The translations under genes and the position numbers were made by a program. This document shows, piece after piece, positions 42,172 to 50,679 of a stretch of DNA of 64,000 nt. The stretch spans positions 62,001 to 126,000 of the forward strand of contig JBNKVT010000062.1 of assembly GCA_050299335.1 (NCBI GenBank). The letters are read 5' to 3'. The notes under the pieces were generated by a model. That model was given only the letters and a program-made list of their open reading frames with translations, did no database searches and was not told the DNA's origin. The DNA comes from JBNKVT01 sp050299335. GTDB taxonomy: Bacteria > Pseudomonadota > Alphaproteobacteria > Rhodobacterales > Rhodobacteraceae. Position 1 is the stretch's first letter; every line of letters starts with the position of its first letter.

Positions 42172-42797
42172 AGGATGGAATCGTCATCGTCCTGCACGGG
42201 CTCGGCCGTACCGGATTTTCCATGCGGCGCATCGAACGGCGGCTGGAACAGGAGGGGTGGGCAGTCGAAAGCTACAGCTATCCTTCGCGCTCCGCGACCA
42301 TCGAGGAACTGGCCGCCGGACTGTTTCGCGATCTGCCGCGCGAAGGCAAGCTGCATTTCGTCGGCCACTCGCTGGGGGGTATCCTCGCCAAGCACCTGAT
42401 GCTGACCCTGCCCAGCGAACGGCGCGGGCGGATCGTCCAGCTCGGCGCCCCCAATCTCGGCTCGGAGGTCGCGGAACGCTACGAAATCCTGTCGCCGATC
42501 ATGGGTCCGGCGCTGGGCGAGTTGAAGCCGCAGCAAGGGATCGACGATGCCGGGCTCGATATCGGGGCCATCGCCGGCACGGCGGCGCATGAGCTTTATG
42601 GACATCTGACCGGGATCGAGGGCGAAAACGACGGCAAGGTCTCGGTCGCCTCGGCCTGGGGCAACGCGCCCGAGGGCAAGCGGATCAAGCTGCCGGTGGC
42701 GCATTCGACGATGATGCAGAACACCGCCGTGATCGATGCAGTGGTGGCGTTTCTGGAAACCGGACACTTCGCGGAGCAGGCCTCCGGGACGGAGTAA
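42168..42797 (+). CDS. alpha/beta hydrolase, lipase-like
   Basis: This 209-aa alpha/beta-fold hydrolase starts at a GTG overlapping the slyX stop. The oxyanion region is VLHGLGRTGFSM, the nucleophile elbow is VGHSLGGILAKH, and a catalytic His lies in LPVAHSTMM. The fold and size resemble PGAP1-like or small triacylglycerol lipases. No signal peptide is seen, so it is probably cytoplasmic. The substrate is unknown. Confidence 0.82.
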   Translation: MKDGIVIVLHGLGRTGFSMRRIERRLEQEGWAVESYSYPSRSATIEELAAGLFRDLPREGKLHFVGHSLGGILAKHLMLTLPSERRGRIVQLGAPNLGSEVAERYEILSPIMGPALGELKPQQGIDDAGLDIGAIAGTAAHELYGHLTGIEGENDGKVSVASAWGNAPEGKRIKLPVAHSTMMQNTAVIDAVVAFLETGHFAEQASGTE

Positions 42798-42991
42798 CCG
42801 AAGATCACCGTTCGAAAAGTCCTGAATTACCCCTCCTGGGCCCGAGCCAACCGCGGTGCGCAAAGCATTTTATACCTGAACCGTGCCATGTATTCATTCC
42901 GGCCCGCGAGGCAGCGATTGGCACGCAGTCGGCGCTCAAGGGTTGGAAAAAGTTCGATTGCGGGCAGCATGCCCAAGGTCCCGTGACGGGC

Positions 42992-43016
42992 CTCGATGTC
43001 CGTTCCAGACATCGAG
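42992..43016. terminator. 9-bp-stem hairpin between convergent genes
   Basis: CTCGATGTC-CGTTCCA-GACATCGAG lies between the convergent hydrolase and HPt-like genes. There is no T tract; a bidirectional role in transcript ends is plausible. The remaining 296-bp gap shows no gene. Confidence 0.4.
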
Positions 43017-43093
43017 CCGCCATCCCGCCGTCACCCAATGCGTGTCATGGGTCGGGGCCTGTTTCCCGGGACCGGATGCGCGTGTTCCGAGTG

Positions 43094-43477
43094 CTATTTC
43101 TCTTCGTCGTCGGTGATCATCATGGCGGTATAGAGCGATTTCTCGCCGACCCGCATCAACCGTGCCCCGACCGCGTGCATCGCCGTCTGGTCGCCAATCT
43201 CGGCGCATTTGGACAGGTTATGGGCCGCTACCACGACCTCCTGCAACCCGATCCGTGCGGCGTAGTTGACGATCCCGAGCGCCAGCTCCTTGATCAAGCC
43301 GACCTCGCCGGAGGCGACAGCTCGTTCGATCCGGCTAAGCCGGTCGATCACTTCGAACGAGACCTCATCCACCAGTTCGCGGCATTCGTCCTCACCCATC
43401 GTGACGCGCAGCATCGAGATCATCCGGCAATCCACGTCCGGGGATTTATGTGCAAGACCGCTCAGAACATTGCTCAT
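43094..43477 (-). CDS. small helical protein with HPt-like features
   Basis: This 127-aa all-helical protein starts at an ATG at 43477 (after GAGGG). The segment VVVAAHNLSKCAEIGD around H86 resembles the HxLKGxxxxxG phosphoacceptor region of histidine phosphotransfer domains, with a preceding four-helix pattern (EVSFEVIDRLSRIERAVASG). The match is imperfect: the lysine-glycine is replaced by serine-lysine. It is divergent from the roadblock-like gene and the dynamin pair across a 672-bp gap. A signalling input to that cluster is possible but only inferred. Confidence 0.5.
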   Translation of the reverse strand: MSNVLSGLAHKSPDVDCRMISMLRVTMGEDECRELVDEVSFEVIDRLSRIERAVASGEVGLIKELALGIVNYAARIGLQEVVVAAHNLSKCAEIGDQTAMHAVGARLMRVGEKSLYTAMMITDDEEK

Positions 43478-44149
43478 CAGTTCACCCTCAATACTCACCA
43501 AGCGCACCGTAGCGGCACGCGTTGAACAAGGCGTTACCTGCAAGAGATTCCGGTGGCCAAAAAACAATCAAATCGACTCAAACCCGAACAAATACACTGC
43601 AAGGCAACTGCTGGCCTGTCGAACCATGTAACCCTCTCCGGTTAAATGTCGCGTGGCAGTATTTCTAGACGTGACGAAACTTCTAACCAAGCCAGTTTGG
43701 CAATATTAAGGCGATCCGACTGATATAAATCACATTTCCGTAAAAAGTTCCGCCGCTCTCTCGGTCCCCGAAACAAGGAATCCACTCCGGAAAATGTCCT
43801 CTTCCGCAACAGGCCGCTGCGCGCGGGCCGATACCCGCGACGCACCACGCATTCGAACCGCCTTCCAGCGATTGCGCCTGTGGAAACGTGACGGGCATGA
43901 AACAACGATATTCGGAAAATCTTATGCCCTTCAGCACGTTACATTTGACAAGCGCCCTCAAATCAGCACAATTCACGCCATTCCAGCCGTAGTTGCGCCG
44001 TTTTCCTTCCTTAGGAATCGGTATCAGGCACGGCTCTAAGTGACACGGACAGTATGTCCTCTCACCGCCGGGCGGCGCCCCAACCGGACCGGCTTTTCAA
44101 AGTTATCAGTCGTGTTCTTAACCAGTGTGCGTTGAGCAAGAGGAACCCC
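43478..44149. other. long gene-free region upstream of the roadblock/dynamin cluster
   Basis: This 672-bp stretch is AT-richer than average and contains no convincing gene on either strand. It has a long interrupted hairpin at 43885-43940 (AACGTG and GGGCAT pairing with ATGCCC and CACGTT). It must contain the divergent promoters of the HPt-like gene and the roadblock-like gene, and could hold a small RNA. Confidence 0.5.
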
Positions 44150-44560
44150 ATGTCGCTTGACGAAGCCTTCCAGAACGCCATCTCCGCCGTCCCTGAATGC
44201 GTGGCCTCGGGCTGCGTGGACATGTCTACCGGTATGCTTTTGGGCTCACAGACCTCGGATACCCATTCCCAGGCCAGTCTCGATGTTGTGGCCGCGGCCA
44301 CGGCCGAGCTTTTCGGCGGTGCCTCGGTGCACGAGATCGAGGCCCTGTTCCGCAAGGCCCGCGGCACGTCGGAAAACAACGGGCATTTCTATCAGGAGAT
44401 CGTGGTTTTTTCCGAAAAGCTGGTGCATGTGTTCCTGCGCACCAGGAATTATCCCGAGCATGTGGTGGTTTTCGTTTGCCGAAAGGAGGCGAATCCGGGC
44501 ATTGTAATGGCCAAGACGCGCATGGTTCTCGATTCGGTGGCCAACAAGCTGGCCTCGTGA
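44150..44560 (+). CDS. roadblock/LC7-like protein
   Basis: This 136-aa protein has a roadblock/LC7 layout. It opens with a helix (LDEAFQNAISAVPECVASG), followed by the strand and turn CVDMSTGMLLGSQT. A central helix ASLDVVAAATAELFGG follows, then strands EIVVFSEKLVHVFLR and EHVVVFVCRKEANPG. Roadblock proteins bind and regulate GTPases (the MglB-MglA pair is the bacterial model). Here two dynamin-family GTPases lie downstream, which supports the call. The ATG at 44150 follows AGAGGA. The family assignment is by pattern and not certain. Confidence 0.6.
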   Translation: MSLDEAFQNAISAVPECVASGCVDMSTGMLLGSQTSDTHSQASLDVVAAATAELFGGASVHEIEALFRKARGTSENNGHFYQEIVVFSEKLVHVFLRTRNYPEHVVVFVCRKEANPGIVMAKTRMVLDSVANKLAS

Positions 44561-44627
44561 AAGTCCGCGGAACCGCCATCGCATTGGGCGCGTTTTGTGG
44601 GGAAAAAATACGGACTGACGTGAGCCA

Positions 44628-45560
44628 ATGAGTACGAAAAGTGCGCTTTTGGAGACCCTTGCCCCGTTCGGCGCATCGGTGTCCGAACCTGGATTTCTGC
44701 AAGACCTCGATATCCCGCGCAGCGCCGCCGAGCGCCGCCAGCGTATTCTCGACACGGTGAACCGGACCTATCTGCCGCGACGGATCGAGGTTCGGAACGG
44801 TGAGGCCAGGCTCGATCTTCTGGTGCAGGAATGCCAGATTGTCGGGGTGACGCGGATCGAGGTCCCCTCGATCTCGGAAAAGCTGGTCAGGGTGCTGACC
44901 GCGAAGAAGATCTGGCGCAAGCCGCCGACGAGCGTGCGCAAGAATCTGTTGACGATCCTCAAGAAAGCCATCGTCGAGTTCGTCAAGGTCAGGGGCGACT
45001 TCTCGATCGATCCCGAGATCATCGACGATCCCGAATCCCTGCCCGCCACCGGCTTTACCCTGATCGAACTGGGATATGTGAAGCGCGAGGCCGAGGTCAT
45101 TCCCGTCAGCCAGGCGAAAAAGAAGGCCGCAAAGGCGGAGACCGCCAAGACGCCACCGGCGGACCCCTCGCCCTATGGCGGGGCCGAGAAGCTGGAAATC
45201 CGCAAGGGCGGGCTGGCCGAGCAGTATTTCGAATCCACCTCCGCGCTCAGCGGTTCGGCCTTCCTGCTGAACGGCAAGGGTGAGGTCGCCGCGGCGCGCA
45301 AGAAGTCCAAGGCCGAGTTTCCAGAGACCGCAGGCCAGAAGATCGTCGCGGGGTTTCAGAACTGGGCGGCCCTGCTGTCCAGCGAATTGCCCGGTCCGCA
45401 TCAGATCATCGTGCGCTCCTATGCCGAGGAGGGCGATTGCTATTCGGTGCTCTGGGATGGCGAGGCGATGTCGATCAACTCTTTCAAGGACGATGAGATC
45501 GGTCGCGTCGTCAACTCCTGGTTGATCGCCAAGCGCGAGCAGGAGAAGAAATCGGTCTGA
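44628..45560 (+). CDS. unknown protein between roadblock-like and dynamin genes
   Basis: I do not recognise this 310-aa soluble protein. The N-terminal half is basic and helical (RRIEVRNGEARLDLLVQECQ, then VRKNLLTILKKAIVEFVKVR). A lysine-alanine-rich linker (KKKAAKAETAK) follows. The C-terminal third (SALSGSAFLLNGKGEVAAA and HQIIVRSYAEEGDCYSVLWDG) has a strand pattern compatible with a second profilin- or roadblock-like domain; that is speculative. It lies 67 bp after the roadblock-like gene and about 276 bp before the first dynamin gene, on the same strand. Confidence 0.6.
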   Translation: MSTKSALLETLAPFGASVSEPGFLQDLDIPRSAAERRQRILDTVNRTYLPRRIEVRNGEARLDLLVQECQIVGVTRIEVPSISEKLVRVLTAKKIWRKPPTSVRKNLLTILKKAIVEFVKVRGDFSIDPEIIDDPESLPATGFTLIELGYVKREAEVIPVSQAKKKAAKAETAKTPPADPSPYGGAEKLEIRKGGLAEQYFESTSALSGSAFLLNGKGEVAAARKKSKAEFPETAGQKIVAGFQNWAALLSSELPGPHQIIVRSYAEEGDCYSVLWDGEAMSINSFKDDEIGRVVNSWLIAKREQEKKSV

Positions 45561-45836
45561 GATCGCTTTTCCCGGCCTAAAGTGTTGTTCCAAAGCCGCA
45601 ATCCGGTGCCGGAACGATCTTATTCCCCCCTCTAACTGCCCAAAAGACAACACAAATTGTCTGTAGGGCAAAAGTAGGTTAAAGATACGGCTCGGAATTA
45701 ATGATTCCCGCCGTCGTCTACGATTTGTTAACGGGTCTTGATGTGTGGTGGGGATGATGAGTTTCGATGCTGGGGGAAGCGTATCTAGGTGCCGTGAGGC
45801 AAATGTGTTGCAACCGAACCAGATTGGCCGTCAGCA

Positions 45837-48020
45837 ATGAGAGATGCCGCTATTCCTGAAGACCAGATGGCATTGGCACTTACCCCCATCGGAAGCGAGC
45901 TGGTCAAGGACCGTAGCGAGCTGTTTCTCATGTCGAAACAGCTTCAGGACATATCCGATGTGCGCCTGGCCCAGATGGCCCGCGAGGCGGAAAAACCGCT
46001 GCGCGAGGCGATCCCCGGCATCGCCGTCATCGGCCAGGTCAAGGCCGGCAAGACGACGCTCATCAACGCCCTGACCCGCCGCCCCGAATTCCTGCCCTCG
46101 GACGTCAACCCCTGGACCGCCGTGGTCACCCGCCTGATCTTCGACAACCCGACGGGGCAGAAGACCGGCGCGCGGTTCAACTTCTTCGGCGAGGACGAGT
46201 GGGACATGCTGATCAACCGGGGCGGGCGCCTCGGTGAATTGGCAGAGAACTTTCAGGACGACTACAAGCAAAACGAGATTTTCGAGCAGATCGAGCTGAT
46301 GAAGACCCGGGCGCGGATGCGGCTGTCGGACCAGTTCGATCACATCCTCGGCCGCTCGCACCGCTTTTCGTCGCTGAATTCGGAAATCCTGTCGCGCTAT
46401 GTCTGCGCCGGCGACGACCCCGACGGCACCACCAAGAACCCGGTGGTGGGCCGCTATTCGGACGTCACCAAATCCGCCGACCTGTTCCTCGGGCCCGAGC
46501 CGTTCTCGATCCCGCTGGCCATCCTCGACACGCCGGGGATGAACGACCCGTTGCTGGTGCGCGAAGAGATGACCCAGCAAAGCCTCGAGCGGGCTGATAT
46601 CTTCGTGCTGGTCCTGTCGGCGCACCAGGCCTTCACCAAGACCGATGCGCAACTTGTTCGCCTGCTGCATGCGCTCAGGCTCGACCGGCTGGTGGTGTTC
46701 ATCAACCGCGTCGACGAATTGCGCCACCCCGAGACCGAAATCCCCGAGATCGAGGGTCATGTGCGCCGGATGCTGAGCAACGAGCTGCCGGGTGAGGACG
46801 TGCCGATCATCTCCGGGTCCGCCGTCTGGGCGACCTATGGGCTCACCGGCCACGACGATGACGAGATTTTCGACGATGGCGCCCTCAGCCGCTACGCCAA
46901 GGCCCGCGGCATCGATGTCGGCCGCGTGTTGCGCTCGCACCTGCCGTTTGCCGACGACCCGATGCGGGCCCAGGCTTTTGCCGCCTCGGGCATCACTGAG
47001 ATGGAAGAGGCGATCTCGGGGTTGATCCATACCGGACCCGGCACGCGGCTTCTGGACAGCTGCATTGCCAATCTGATCAATGTCGCCAAGCTGGCCCGGG
47101 CCGAGCACGAGGTGAAGGCCACCGCGCTCGACAAGTCGATTGAGGAGATCGAGGGCAAGACCCAGGAAGCCGCGCAGATGGCCAAAAAGCGGCTGCCGAC
47201 GGTGGAGGAACTGATCGAGGCCTTTACCGAGACGGCGGGTGATCTGGAAACCGAGGTGCGCCAGACACTCAACAAGTCGTTCAACGTGCTCAGGGGCAAT
47301 CTCAACAAGATCGTGGTCGATTTCGGCGACGAACAGGCCGAACTGGTGCGCGAAATGGTCGCCACCGACGGCAAGGTCCGGCGCTGGGAATGCGACCTGT
47401 CGCCCTTGAGGACCCAGATCCATACCGATTTCCTCGACCAGTTCCGCGGCGTGCAGAAGATCATCGTCGGCATGATCAACGAGTCCCAGCGCAAGATCGC
47501 CAAGATCGCCGGGGTCTACGGGCTGAATATCGGCGATGATATCCAGGTCAACACCATCGACATCATGGCCCAGATCCCCTCGACGGCGGCGCTGGCCCAG
47601 GTAGTGGCGCTCGATCTGAACTTCTCGTGGCTCAAGAACTGGTGGGGGGCGATGCGGGGTCAGGATACCCGCGCCAAGGAAGTCAAACGACTGATTCTCA
47701 AAGAGTTCCACCCGATCTGTTCCTCCCTGATGCAGACGGCGATGTCGACGCTGATCGACAATTCGCTGGCGGCAGTGGAGAATTTCAAGGAACTCCAGAT
47801 GCAGCTGGCGACGACGCTGGAAATGCAGATGGACGAGATCAAGAAGACCCGGATGCGGCTGGAGGCCTCGGTCGAAAGCGGCACCCTGCAGGCCGAGCTG
47901 GCCAACCAGCAAAAGGCGGTGGCCGAGGCGCAGAAGATGGTCGAGATCGTCAGGGGGATTCAGGAAAAGCTGGAGGACATGCATCTGCGTGTCGCCACGA
48001 TGAGCACCGAAGGTCAGTAG
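45837..48020 (+). CDS. dynamin-family GTPase, large subunit
   Basis: This 727-aa protein is of the bacterial dynamin-like family. The GTPase domain has G1 GQVKAGKT at residues 66-73, a threonine-containing G2 region, G3 DTPGMND at 231-237 and G4 NRVD at 290-293. An insert of about 100 residues separates G2 from G3. Long helices follow to the C-terminus, including SVESGTLQAELANQQKAVAE. An amphipathic aromatic segment (FSWLKNWWGAM) may act as a membrane-binding paddle. No transmembrane helix is evident. No clear ribosome site precedes the ATG. The second GTPase starts seven bases after its stop. Confidence 0.85.
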   Translation: MRDAAIPEDQMALALTPIGSELVKDRSELFLMSKQLQDISDVRLAQMAREAEKPLREAIPGIAVIGQVKAGKTTLINALTRRPEFLPSDVNPWTAVVTRLIFDNPTGQKTGARFNFFGEDEWDMLINRGGRLGELAENFQDDYKQNEIFEQIELMKTRARMRLSDQFDHILGRSHRFSSLNSEILSRYVCAGDDPDGTTKNPVVGRYSDVTKSADLFLGPEPFSIPLAILDTPGMNDPLLVREEMTQQSLERADIFVLVLSAHQAFTKTDAQLVRLLHALRLDRLVVFINRVDELRHPETEIPEIEGHVRRMLSNELPGEDVPIISGSAVWATYGLTGHDDDEIFDDGALSRYAKARGIDVGRVLRSHLPFADDPMRAQAFAASGITEMEEAISGLIHTGPGTRLLDSCIANLINVAKLARAEHEVKATALDKSIEEIEGKTQEAAQMAKKRLPTVEELIEAFTETAGDLETEVRQTLNKSFNVLRGNLNKIVVDFGDEQAELVREMVATDGKVRRWECDLSPLRTQIHTDFLDQFRGVQKIIVGMINESQRKIAKIAGVYGLNIGDDIQVNTIDIMAQIPSTAALAQVVALDLNFSWLKNWWGAMRGQDTRAKEVKRLILKEFHPICSSLMQTAMSTLIDNSLAAVENFKELQMQLATTLEMQMDEIKKTRMRLEASVESGTLQAELANQQKAVAEAQKMVEIVRGIQEKLEDMHLRVATMSTEGQ

Positions 48021-48027
48021 CGGAGCC

Positions 48028-49302
48028 ATGAACGCACAGAACTACCAGGACCCGACCATCATGTCGCTGGAGGCAGCGGCGAAATCCCTTGCCATGTTCA
48101 CCACCTCGCCCGAGGCGCAGCGCATGGCGCAACTTGCCGGGCGGCTGGCCGAAAAGCTGAAAAGGCCGATCCGGGTAGCGCTCGGGGGCGAGTTTTCTTC
48201 CGGCAAGTCGTCGCTGGCGAACATGCTGCTGGGCAAGGAGGTGATCAACACCTCCGTCACCGCCTCGACCCTGCCGACGGTGATCTCGCGCTTTGCCGAG
48301 GAGGACCAGACCGTCGCCCACTGGCCCGACGGCACCGTGAAGGAATGGGACAGTGTCACCGTCGATGCCACCGAGACCGACGGGGCCGAGCGGATCGTGG
48401 TCTGTTTCAATCGCGGCATCCTCAAACAGTTCGAGTTTCTCGATACACCGGGCACCGGCGACCCGACCCGCGACGAGGACCAGATCGAACATATGGCCCG
48501 GACCGCCCATATGGTGTTGTGGTGCACCAATGGCGCCCAGGCCTGGCGCGAGACCGAACGGCATCTCTGGGCCGATCTGCCCAAGCGGCTCCATGACAGC
48601 TCGATCCTGGTCGTCACCCATGTCGACATGCCCCGGGTGGCGAAATCGGTAGATCGGCTGATGGGCCGGATGAAGAAGGAAGCGCTGCCGCATTTCTCCG
48701 AGACAGTGCCGGTGGCGACCCTGCAGGCCCAGGAAGCGCGGAACGAGGTCGGCGAGATCACCGACAAGAAGCTCTGGACCTCCAGCGGCGGTGAGGGCCT
48801 GCTGGCGGCGATGAATTCCTCGGCGACGGAAATCCGCGCCGCGCACCGGATGGCCGCCCAGGCAATCCTCGACGCGCGGATCTCGCCGCTTATCGACCGG
48901 CTGAACGCCGAAAACGCCGCCGAGGGCGCGGCTGTCCACGAGGTCGAGGAAGTGGCGCTGCCGCCCGCCGAGGTGCTGACCCGATCCTGGCTCAGCCATC
49001 TCGCCGCGCTCAATGCCGATGTGCGGCGCTCGGATGAAATCGATCCGGCGGAGATGATCACGCGCTGCGGCAAGATCGTGCATAATTTCTACGATTCCGA
49101 AGTCTATCCGAAGCGCGACGCCCTCGCCCCGGACGCGTTGCGGGTCTTCGACGAGTTCGGCCGCGCCGGCTCGCGGATCGCCGCCCTTGCCGGTCAGCGC
49201 AACAAGGCGTTGGCGGTGCAGTCGGTGATCACCATCCTCGCGCAACTCGGTTTCGACGTGCAGCGGGCGATGAGCCGCACCGTGCCGAAAGCGGCGGAGT
49301 AG
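48028..49302 (+). CDS. dynamin-family GTPase, smaller partner
   Basis: This 424-aa GTPase is of the dynamin-like group: G1 GGEFSSGKSS at residues 53-62, G2 threonine in ASTLPTVIS, G3 DTPGTGDP at 139-146 and G4 THVDM at 197-201. The C-terminal half is helical (LSHLAALNADVRRSDEIDPA and onward) but much shorter than in its neighbour. Two adjacent, unequal dynamin-like proteins are typical of bacterial membrane-remodelling pairs, which can form hetero-oligomers. Here they are tightly linked and preceded by a roadblock-like gene. Confidence 0.85.
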   Translation: MNAQNYQDPTIMSLEAAAKSLAMFTTSPEAQRMAQLAGRLAEKLKRPIRVALGGEFSSGKSSLANMLLGKEVINTSVTASTLPTVISRFAEEDQTVAHWPDGTVKEWDSVTVDATETDGAERIVVCFNRGILKQFEFLDTPGTGDPTRDEDQIEHMARTAHMVLWCTNGAQAWRETERHLWADLPKRLHDSSILVVTHVDMPRVAKSVDRLMGRMKKEALPHFSETVPVATLQAQEARNEVGEITDKKLWTSSGGEGLLAAMNSSATEIRAAHRMAAQAILDARISPLIDRLNAENAAEGAAVHEVEEVALPPAEVLTRSWLSHLAALNADVRRSDEIDPAEMITRCGKIVHNFYDSEVYPKRDALAPDALRVFDEFGRAGSRIAALAGQRNKALAVQSVITILAQLGFDVQRAMSRTVPKAAE

Positions 49303-49453
49303 CGACAGGCTTTGCATCCGGCGCGCCCCGGGGGGGGATCGCAAACGTCCGGGTCCGATCAGGCCGCGAAGGCCCTTCCGAAACTTCGCTGAATTGGATA
49401 CGCTCTCCGGCAGTAGCGTAACGCCATGTCGAAACAAGTATCATTTGGTAGCC

Positions 49454-50419
49454 TTGACGAACGGCCTGACCTTTGACGACGACCTGCGGATGCGACGGAC
49501 AGCCACGTCCGCCGCAACGGCTGCCGTGTTGAAAAATCCCGACATGCATACCGCGGATTATGCAAGCGGCTACCGGACACTCGAACAGCAGACCGGCCAG
49601 CGGTTTCCCCATATCCTTCTGGCGATGAAATATCTGCCCGTCGTCCATGACGGGGACCGGCATGCCGAACTCCGCCGCCTGGCCTCGGCCCATATGCAGC
49701 GGATCGCACCGGCGCTGGTCGCGGTCCGGGAACAGGCGGTTCGTCACACGCGTCGCGCCTTCGCGCAAACCGGCGAAACCGACCTCATGGAGGGGCTTGT
49801 CGCCCTGATCATCGCGGATTTCCTTCAGGTCCAGACAGGCACGGGTTTCGACGTCTCCCCGTCCCTGGTCTTCGACCACCAGCTCAGCATCCGCAAACGC
49901 CTTGACCTCGAAAAGGCTTTTGCGGAAACCTTCGCCCGGATCAGGGCACGATTTCCGGACGAGGACGCGGACAGCCACGGCATCCGCATCGCCTTCGCCA
50001 TTCTCGGCAATGACGCCACGATGGGCGCGCTCGGCAATTCGCTTGCGCGCGTCCTCGAAGGTGCCAAGGACGCTCCTGTCGCCAGCCTCAACTGGCCGGA
50101 CACGCTTCCGGCCACCGGCGTGCCCTTCGTCCTGCGCCGGGCAGCCTCAGACACGGCACTCGCCGAGCAGCGCTGCCCGCGCGAAACGGTCCATGTCGAT
50201 CTCGCCGGCTTTCTCACCGATCCCGATGCGCCGCAACCAGCAGGGATCTTCGGCCTTGGCGCCCATGCCTGCCTCGGGCGCGGCTTCATGCAGCTCTTGT
50301 GGCGGGACATGGTCGCCGAGATCCGCCGCAGCCCGGCGCGGGTGACATTTGTCAACTGCGAAACCGTACCTCAGCGGATATTCGATATTCCGCGCAGTAT
50401 CAAAGTAAAGGTGTCCTGA
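49454..50419 (+). CDS. cytochrome P450-like protein lacking a canonical ExxR
   Basis: The C-terminal haem loop FGLGAHACLGRGF matches the P450 signature FxxGxHxCxG. An I-helix-like segment AFAILGNDATMGAL has the expected Gly and acid-Thr arrangement. The usual K-helix ExxR is not visible: the equivalent stretch reads SLNWPDTLPATGVPFVLRRA. The protein is short (321 aa from this start, against about 400). The start is unclear: TTG at 49454 is my choice; TTG at 49394 and ATG at 49490 are alternatives and none has a good ribosome site. The ACP gene begins inside its stop. Confidence 0.72.
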   Translation: MTNGLTFDDDLRMRRTATSAATAAVLKNPDMHTADYASGYRTLEQQTGQRFPHILLAMKYLPVVHDGDRHAELRRLASAHMQRIAPALVAVREQAVRHTRRAFAQTGETDLMEGLVALIIADFLQVQTGTGFDVSPSLVFDHQLSIRKRLDLEKAFAETFARIRARFPDEDADSHGIRIAFAILGNDATMGALGNSLARVLEGAKDAPVASLNWPDTLPATGVPFVLRRAASDTALAEQRCPRETVHVDLAGFLTDPDAPQPAGIFGLGAHACLGRGFMQLLWRDMVAEIRRSPARVTFVNCETVPQRIFDIPRSIKVKVS

Positions 50420-50676
50420 TGAACACGGAAGAGATCGACCGGATCGTCCGCAAAACCGCCCATGAGGTCTTCGGCGGAGCCACGAACCCCGAGATCGACA
50501 CGATCCTCAAGCGCCCGGATTTCGATTTCACCGCGATTTCGGGCGACAGTATCGACGTGACGAATTTCTGTTTCCATGTCGAGGACCAGCTCGATACCGA
50601 GATCGAACCCTCGGACCTCTTCGACAATCCGACCTGCAGCGCCTTCGTGACCATGCTCGCCAATCGCCTGGCCTGA
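50419..50676 (+). CDS. acyl carrier protein
   Basis: This 85-aa acidic helical protein has the phosphopantetheine attachment serine in SGDSIDVTNF (S44), the DSxD pattern of carrier proteins. The sequence is diverged from housekeeping AcpP, and no fatty-acid synthesis genes lie nearby, so this is a dedicated carrier. Translation is coupled to the P450-like gene (TGATG). A hydrolase-like gene starts three bases after its stop. Confidence 0.88.
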   Translation: MNTEEIDRIVRKTAHEVFGGATNPEIDTILKRPDFDFTAISGDSIDVTNFCFHVEDQLDTEIEPSDLFDNPTCSAFVTMLANRLA

Positions 50677-50679
50677 GCC

